Origin: Citrus sinensis
Taxonomy: Eukaryota; Streptophyta; Magnoliopsida; Sapindales; Rutaceae
Length of the DNA: 64,000 nucleotides
Assembly: GCF_022201045.2 (NCBI RefSeq)
Contig: NC_068560.1
Location: 21,283,501 to 21,347,500 of the forward strand
Direction: 5' to 3'
Numbering within the stretch: the stretch's first letter is position 1; each line of letters begins with the position of its first letter. Below are positions 58,831 through 64,000 of this stretch, piece after piece. Position numbers and translations under genes: made by a program. The notes beneath the pieces were generated by a model, which searched no databases, was not told where the DNA came from, and was given only the letters and a program-made list of their open reading frames with translations.

Positions 58831-59455
58831 TGTTGGGGTTATGAGGCCCCAGCAATTCTTCTGTGCGTTTGTAGGTGTAACATCTTTTTGTGTAAGGTTA
58901 CTTAGGGTGTAACTGCACAGTTCGTTGGCAAAATTACAAATGTGTGTAACCCTCATGTCCACCTACCGCTTAGTGTGGGGCTCTCTGCTTCCATGGTATA
59001 AGGAAATAAAGTTGCACCTTGGCTATCAGCTTAAACTTTTAACCTAGTGGTAAGTGCTTGATCCTAACAATTGGTATCAGAACGAGATCCCGGATTCAAG
59101 CCGCCACATAAGCAATTTTGTGGGAGGGAGATTGTTGGGGTTATAGGGCCCCAGCAATTCTTCTGTGCGCTTGTAGGTGTAACATCCTTCCGTGTAATTC
59201 CATTGAGGTGGCAGTAAGGTTACCTAGGGCATAGCTACCTTGCCCGTTGGTACAATTACAAATGTGTGCAACCCTTCATGTCCACCCGCCGCTTAGTGTG
59301 GGATGCCCATTGGCACAATTACAAATGTGTGCAGCCCGTCATGCCCACCCACCGCTTACTATGGGACTGTGTGCTTCCATGGTATAAGGAAATAAAGTTG
59401 CACCGTGGCTATCAACTTAAGATTTTAGCCTAGCGGTAAGCGCTTGATCCTGACA
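58831..59455 (+). mobile_element. TRIM (miniature LTR retrotransposon), 625 bp
   Basis: Two LTRs (58831-59069, 239 bp; 59133-59455, 323 bp) both start TGTTGGGGTTAT and end in TAACA or TGACA. Between them only 63 bp remain: a primer-binding site TTGGTATCAGAACGAG (59071 on, initiator tRNA-Met type) and a polypurine tract GTGGGAGGGAGAT before LTR2. Flanks CATAT and TATAT differ by one base. LTR2 is longer because of a ~66-bp internal duplication (ACAATTACAAATGTGTGCA twice) and a ~20-bp extra piece. There is no coding capacity, so it depends on proteins from another element. Confidence 0.9.
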
Positions 59456-59460
59456 TATAT

Positions 59461-60362
59461 CACATTCTTAAACCTGAAAAATTGCCATAAACAATTTTGG
59501 TTCTAGACTTATGTCTTTTTCTGCCCAAAGTGTGTGTGTGGCACTTTGATCCAGCTCCAGAGTTGTTGCAGTATAACACAAGCATCAAATATGACTTAAA
59601 GATCAAATAACAAACATTTCCTCTTATGAGGGAACAAAAATTAAGAAATGACTTCAAACTGTGCTACAACAAAATTTTTTTTTTCAGTGTCATACCTTTC
59701 AGTATAACATTGATTCTTCATGTGAATGTCTATCATTTGTAATAATGCCACTCAATTACTTGACCAATGTACATATCAGAGTTGCTGCACCAAAAACGTC
59801 TAAGATGCTATAACATAGTCTTATCTATAGACACCTTTAACTCAAGGCTGAACATGGGTTGCATAAATAGACATGCTACTCAATATCCTAGACAGAAGAC
59901 CTATCTTGCTCTTCTCTTTTTTTTTAAAAAAAAATAGTTGCTACAATAATGCTTATAACTCTCACTACCCTTTTACTTAGGTCTGCATATGTGGTGCATA
60001 CTTAGCCCTGGTTACTCAACAACTAAGTCATTGGAGTATAATTTTATTCTATAACTAGCACACTTGTAATAATTTTGAAAAAAATTTTAGGCCCGCCCCC
60101 CAACTTGAGATATTTTAAACCTTGTTGTTTTATCTGATTTTGGTACAACATACTCACAAAACTCAACCAAAACCTAATTGTTCAGATAGAGTTTCAACCT
60201 TCATCTATAAACGTCTGTCTATGCTTGGCAGTAATTCATTCCCCATTTCAACACTCAATTTATCCTTATTGGGTTTTCTAATCCATATAAAAATGGTGGA
60301 TAAACAAAGCCACACACACAACACAAACACATTCATTCACAGACACATTACATCATAGCACA
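59461..60362 (-). repeat. probable 3' LTR and adjoining sequence of the second gypsy element
   Basis: On the minus strand a LTR-like start TGTGCTATGATG at 60362 follows directly on a purine-rich tract (60363-60378). The far end of the LTR is not identified; nothing else is recognised in the stretch, apart from a second C-rich/purine-tract-like motif at ~60092-60102. Confidence 0.4.
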
Positions 60363-60378
60363 ACCCCCTCAAACTTGA
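60363..60378 (-). other. polypurine tract of the second gypsy element
   Basis: The minus strand reads CTCAAGTTTGAGGGGGT directly before the LTR-like TGTGC, the expected plus-strand priming site. Confidence 0.5.
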
Positions 60379-60580
60379 GAAGTGTGGTGTCCTCACATGC
60401 ACACAAAATGATTTAAAGACAGACATGCATACATTATCAAAAATAAATGTTCAATAAACAAGATAAAATAAATAAAAGAAAGGAAATTTTTTTTTGAAAT
60501 AGTAAAATTAAACTGGGCAGGCAGGGGATACTCCCCTTATTGTTTGAAGTTCTGCTGCAGCACATGCTGAAAATGTTCAC

Positions 60581-62209
60581 TTATTCTATGATTCCACTTC
60601 TCAAATGTTCCTTTGGTGAACCTAATGGTACAACAACTGGCTGTTTCTTTTTCTGACTCTTGTTTAGGCTAGTTTGAAGGGTTTTAGCGGCTTCTGTGAC
60701 TTTGGGCACATTTGTCTTTGTTTTCTTAAGTTTTGATTCTTTTGGTGCTACAGCAATGCGAGTTTTGGTGGGAGTTGGTATAGGAGACTTGGTGGGAGTT
60801 TTCTTTGTGGCAGTTGGTGAAGGAGTTATTGCTGCTGGTTGCTCAACAGTGATGCTCGCAATTATTTCCCTCAAACTCATCTTTGTTTCTTTTGCCTATG
60901 TGACTCTGCTAATGGCCTCCTCTAAAGCTGCAACAATGTTCTCTTCTTCCTCTGGCTTGGACTCCTCATCGATCAAAATCTTTTTTTTACCCTTGTTCTT
61001 TGAAGTCACAATTGGTGGTTCATCTTCATTTTCCTCATCTTCACTGTCTTCTTCTTTTTCTGTTTCAACATCTACAACCTCCCCTTTTTCTTACTGCTGC
61101 TCTTCTGCTAACTCTCATTCACTCTCTCTTTCTTCATTTTCTTATACTGGAATAACCTTCTCAGCTCTCTGAAAAATTAAATTGTTGCAGCTGTGACTCA
61201 GGGAAATTTGCATGTTTACTCTTCATATATCTGGCAAATTGATGCTTTTTTTCTTCAAGATGTATTAAGTAAGTCCCAAATCTATGATTTTCTTCATTTT
61301 GTGCTTAGACATATGCATTTATCCTATCACTGAGCTCTTGTAACATTTGCTCAATCCTCGTGGCTCGTTCTACTTTAGTTGCAGCAGAGTGCTCTAGGGT
61401 TGCTGCAGCAGTGGATATCATAGCAATTCATTCAATTGTTCTAGCAGTGATAGCCCCTCATTCTTCACTATTTCATCACTTGCCTTAAATTTTACCCTAG
61501 AGTCCACACAAATGCCTATGATAAGTTAAGGAAACAGCAAGGCAATAGATTTTTACTTCTTTGTTGTACACTATCTAATTTCTTTTTCAATAATCCTTCC
61601 AACACTTATGACTAAACACATTACTATAACATATAGCAGTATGAGTCTATCTTGAGAAACTGTTGTAGTGTAGGTAACCGACATTAGTCTAGATTTTAAT
61701 AATTTCACCCAAACCTTAGCAATATGCTTCAAGTCTATCCCATTGACCACTATACCCTCCTCATTTATCCATTTACTACCTTGAACAGTGAAGGTTTTAA
61801 GAACCTCCCCCCACCTATTTACAGTCATGTTCTCAGCAAATTTAGTGTACTCACAATCAATCACAAGAGGCAAGTCATAAAAAACATTAATAACTCGAGA
61901 GTTTAAAGGTACTTGCACTTGCCACACAAAGATGTTGTGTTGGTCTTGTTGTAACATATTGGAATAGAACTCTTTAACGACCGGAATGACGGAGTCTTGG
62001 GGGTGACCACAAAACTTGATCCATCCTCTTCGTGTTACAACAATGTATATGTTGTTTATCATCCCCTTTGGCTATTTTAGAAATTGAAATCCCTTTTCTT
62101 CCAGAATTTTTCGACGCTCGATAATGTCTTCAAATTTTTCCTCAGCTTTAAAATTATAAAAACACTTGGGGTCTATCAATTTACCAGCACGTGCTTTAAT
62201 TTTTGGCAT
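60581..62209 (-). pseudogene. gypsy third ORF, 'putative plant transposon protein' domain, broken
   Basis: Starts at ATG 62209 (MPKIKARAGKLIDPKCF), has an in-frame TAG just before KGMINN (~62075), and continues to 61571 with RRGWIKFCGHPQDSVIPVVK, EFYSNM and VPLNSRVINVFYDLP, the conserved pattern of the plant transposon domain annotated in Pfam as Transposase_32 (from memory). Further 3' the reading shifts frame and shows a long acidic, Glu/Ser-rich tract (60900-61130) and then a Pro/Thr/Lys-rich tail (60880-60581). The function of this ORF is unknown; it is not a DDE transposase. Confidence 0.75.
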
Positions 62210-62984
62210 AGCAATTTGAACAGAGTTTTGTTTTGCTTAAAAGAATAGAACATGAGAATGGTAAAGAAGTTGAAAGTTACTGATGGGCCAAGAAAGAGCA
62301 ATAGTGAATTTCAAATATTCAAAGTGAAAGTAAAGCCCTAATTTATAGCAAAAGAAAAATGGAAAGAGAAAGGTAATTAATAGGATAAACTTGGAAATAT
62401 TCTTTGAATTTTAAAAACAAATTTTAAAAAGAAAGCAAAGGATATATGTCACGGTAAATCCGGTTTTGTCGAATTGTCCTTGTCATAAATTCTGATCTGT
62501 TGACATGAGCATGTTTGCCCTCTAATAGTAAAAATCCAAAGTTGACAGTGCAGTGGTAAAAATTGTTGCTATAACAACCAATCTGTTGGTACAACAACAA
62601 CGATAAATGCCTCTGTTGTTTGAGAACCATCTTCTAACTACCACGCTGTAAATGATGTTGCAGCAATTCCTTTTGGTTTCTTTATCCACACATTTTTTTT
62701 TATGTCAACTTATACTTGCTGCAATTTAACATAAGGAAATAAAAAAAATAAAGAAATTAGATGTACAATTAAAATAACAAAAAGACAAATTAAACAATTT
62801 TTAAAACTAAATTTAATGCTTAAAAAAACTTAAAACAACTTCCTCCATTAGGTTGCCTTCTAATCAGCGCTTGATTTTAAGTCTTTCAACCTGACCATCC
62901 CTGATTGCTCAAGTTGGGTCCTTTAAGAACAAATCCTCCCTTGGATTGTTCATAGCAGCTCCAATGTATTGCTTTACTCTTTGT
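62210..62984 (-). other. spacer between integrase and the third ORF
   Basis: No credible frame; the short frame at 62424-62630 does not resemble a known protein. AT-rich, as in inter-ORF spacers of gypsy elements. Confidence 0.45.
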
Positions 62985-64000
62985 CCATTCATTTTGAATT
63001 CTTGGCATGTCTTTTCATCTTAAAGTAGCCCTGTGAGGATAAACTTTGATAAGTTTGAAAGGCCCTAACCATCTAGACTTTAATTTTTCAAGAAAGAGCT
63101 TTAGTTTTGAATGATAAAGCAAGATTTGTTGATTTAGAATGAGCTCTCTCTGCTGGATTTCCTTGTCATGACATTACCTGGTCCTCTCCTTGTAGATTCT
63201 TGAATTTTCATAGGAAAACAATCTTAACTCTTCTGTCTCACAAAGATGTAACTTCCTCTATTCTGTTGTAGCAATAATATCCATGTTCAGTTGTGTTTAT
63301 TACCCAATATGCTTTGTACTCTAGCTCTACCGGCAAATGGCATGCTTTCCCATAAATAATTATGGATGGAGACATGCCAAGTGGAGTTTTATAAGCTGTT
63401 CGGTAAACCCATAAGAAGTCATTTAATCTAAGAAACCAATTCTTCTATTGGGATTCACCATTTTCTCCAAAATATTTTTTATCTCCCCATTGTACACTTC
63501 TGTCTAACCATTTTTTTGTGGATGAAATGTTGTAGCAACTTTATGCTTGATCTTATACTTTGCCAATGCTGCAACAAACATCATGTTGTAAAAATGTGTT
63601 CCTTTATCACTAACTATGGCTTTAAGAGTGCCAAACCTTGAGAAAATATTCTTCTAAAGAAACTTCACCATTGCCTTATCATTTTTTTTTGTTGTCAATA
63701 CTGCAGCTTCTACCCACTTGGATACACAGTCCACAACAACCAAGATATATAAGTTTCCGAAGGAGGGTGGAAATGGTCTCATAATGTCTATTCCCCATAC
63801 ATAAAAAAGTTCAATCTTTAAGATGTTGGTTAATGGAATTTCATGCTTTTTAGAGATGTTTCATGTTCTTTGGCACCTGCCACAATATTTAACAAACTCG
63901 TAAGCATCCTAGAAAATATATGGCCAATAATAATTGTTTGAAGAACTTTTGCTGTTGTTTTGTGTCCTCTAAAGTGTCCACCATATGCTGTAGCATGACA
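62985..64000 (-). pseudogene. gypsy integrase relic
   Basis: Pieces in order on the minus strand: HHCC zinc-binding region (GGHFRGHKTTAKVLQ, later YCGRCQR), catalytic core ([46 protein letters not shown]), then the C-terminal region (QRELILNQQILLYHSKLKLF and SRWLGPFKLIKVYPH). Stops interrupt it, e.g. after FHPQKNG and before DAYEFVKYC. The first catalytic Asp (GID) and second (VSD) are visible; the Glu region is damaged. Confidence 0.87.

Larger units (their letters stand above)
59461..64000 (-). mobile_element. second Ty3/gypsy element, 3' part, decayed
   Basis: Order on the minus strand: integrase relic (64000 to ~62985), non-coding spacer, third ORF (62209 to ~60580), polypurine tract, LTR. 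This layout with an extra ORF after integrase fits the Athila/Tat group. Stops and frame changes occur throughout, so it is an old copy and is distinct from the intact element at the left edge. The 5' part lies outside the window. Confidence 0.82.

Noticed and set aside
60696-61172. 158-codon plus-strand frame rich in Ser and Phe
   Set aside because: It is the antisense of the acidic, Glu-rich part of the gypsy third ORF on the minus strand.

Overview
The window looks like nuclear DNA of a dicotyledonous plant. It is AT-rich, its genes are split by GT-AG introns, it carries a plant type I metacaspase and a tandem family of plant-type MATH (TRAF-like) genes, and about two thirds of it is transposon. 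A woody rosid such as Citrus would fit, but the species is inference. I found no tRNA, rRNA or CRISPR locus.

Left part (1-25036) is a stack of nested transposons. A Ty1/copia element on the minus strand has been hit twice. An Athila-like Ty3/gypsy element (1-4940, minus strand, running off the left edge, with an uninterrupted 1124-codon gag-protease-RT frame) sits in its RNase H. A 17.7-kb Mutator-like element (MULE, 7009-24664) sits in its 5' LTR, with matching terminal inverted repeats and a 9-bp target duplication. The MULE carries a ~24-copy array of a 156-bp higher-order repeat, one exon of zeaxanthin epoxidase captured from the host, a FAR1-type DNA-binding protein that has lost its transposase core, a perfect 100-bp tandem repeat, and a 13-exon Ulp1 (C48) SUMO-protease-like gene with all catalytic residues but one frameshift and one stop.

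Middle part (25037-52900) is a minus-strand cluster of two-MATH-domain genes built by tandem segmental duplication. Two copies are intact (31898-33811 and 43430-45314, 311 codons each, six exons of identical lengths). The others are pseudogenes or relics (26170, 28733, 31139, 34620, 39980, 49003 and 49404 onward). The cluster is peppered with datable insertions: a 532-bp solo LTR with a perfect 5-bp target duplication, a 3.4-kb CACTA element carrying a receptor-kinase fragment, two PIF/Harbinger-like elements with TAA duplications, hAT-like elements with 8-bp duplications, and tRNA-derived SINE-like sequence in intron 2 of three paralogues.

Right part (52900-64000) holds one complete plus-strand gene, an LSD1-zinc-finger type I metacaspase (53929-58701, five exons, 364 aa, His184/Cys240), with hAT-like elements in introns 2 and 3. 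A 625-bp TRIM retrotransposon lies just downstream. The window ends in a second, decayed Ty3/gypsy element on the minus strand (integrase relic, then a third ORF of the 'putative plant transposon protein' type, then a polypurine tract and probable LTR).

Only three host genes look functional: the two MATH genes and the metacaspase. The rest is transposons and pseudogenes. Exon borders were read by eye from splice signals and reading phase; no alignment or database search was possible.
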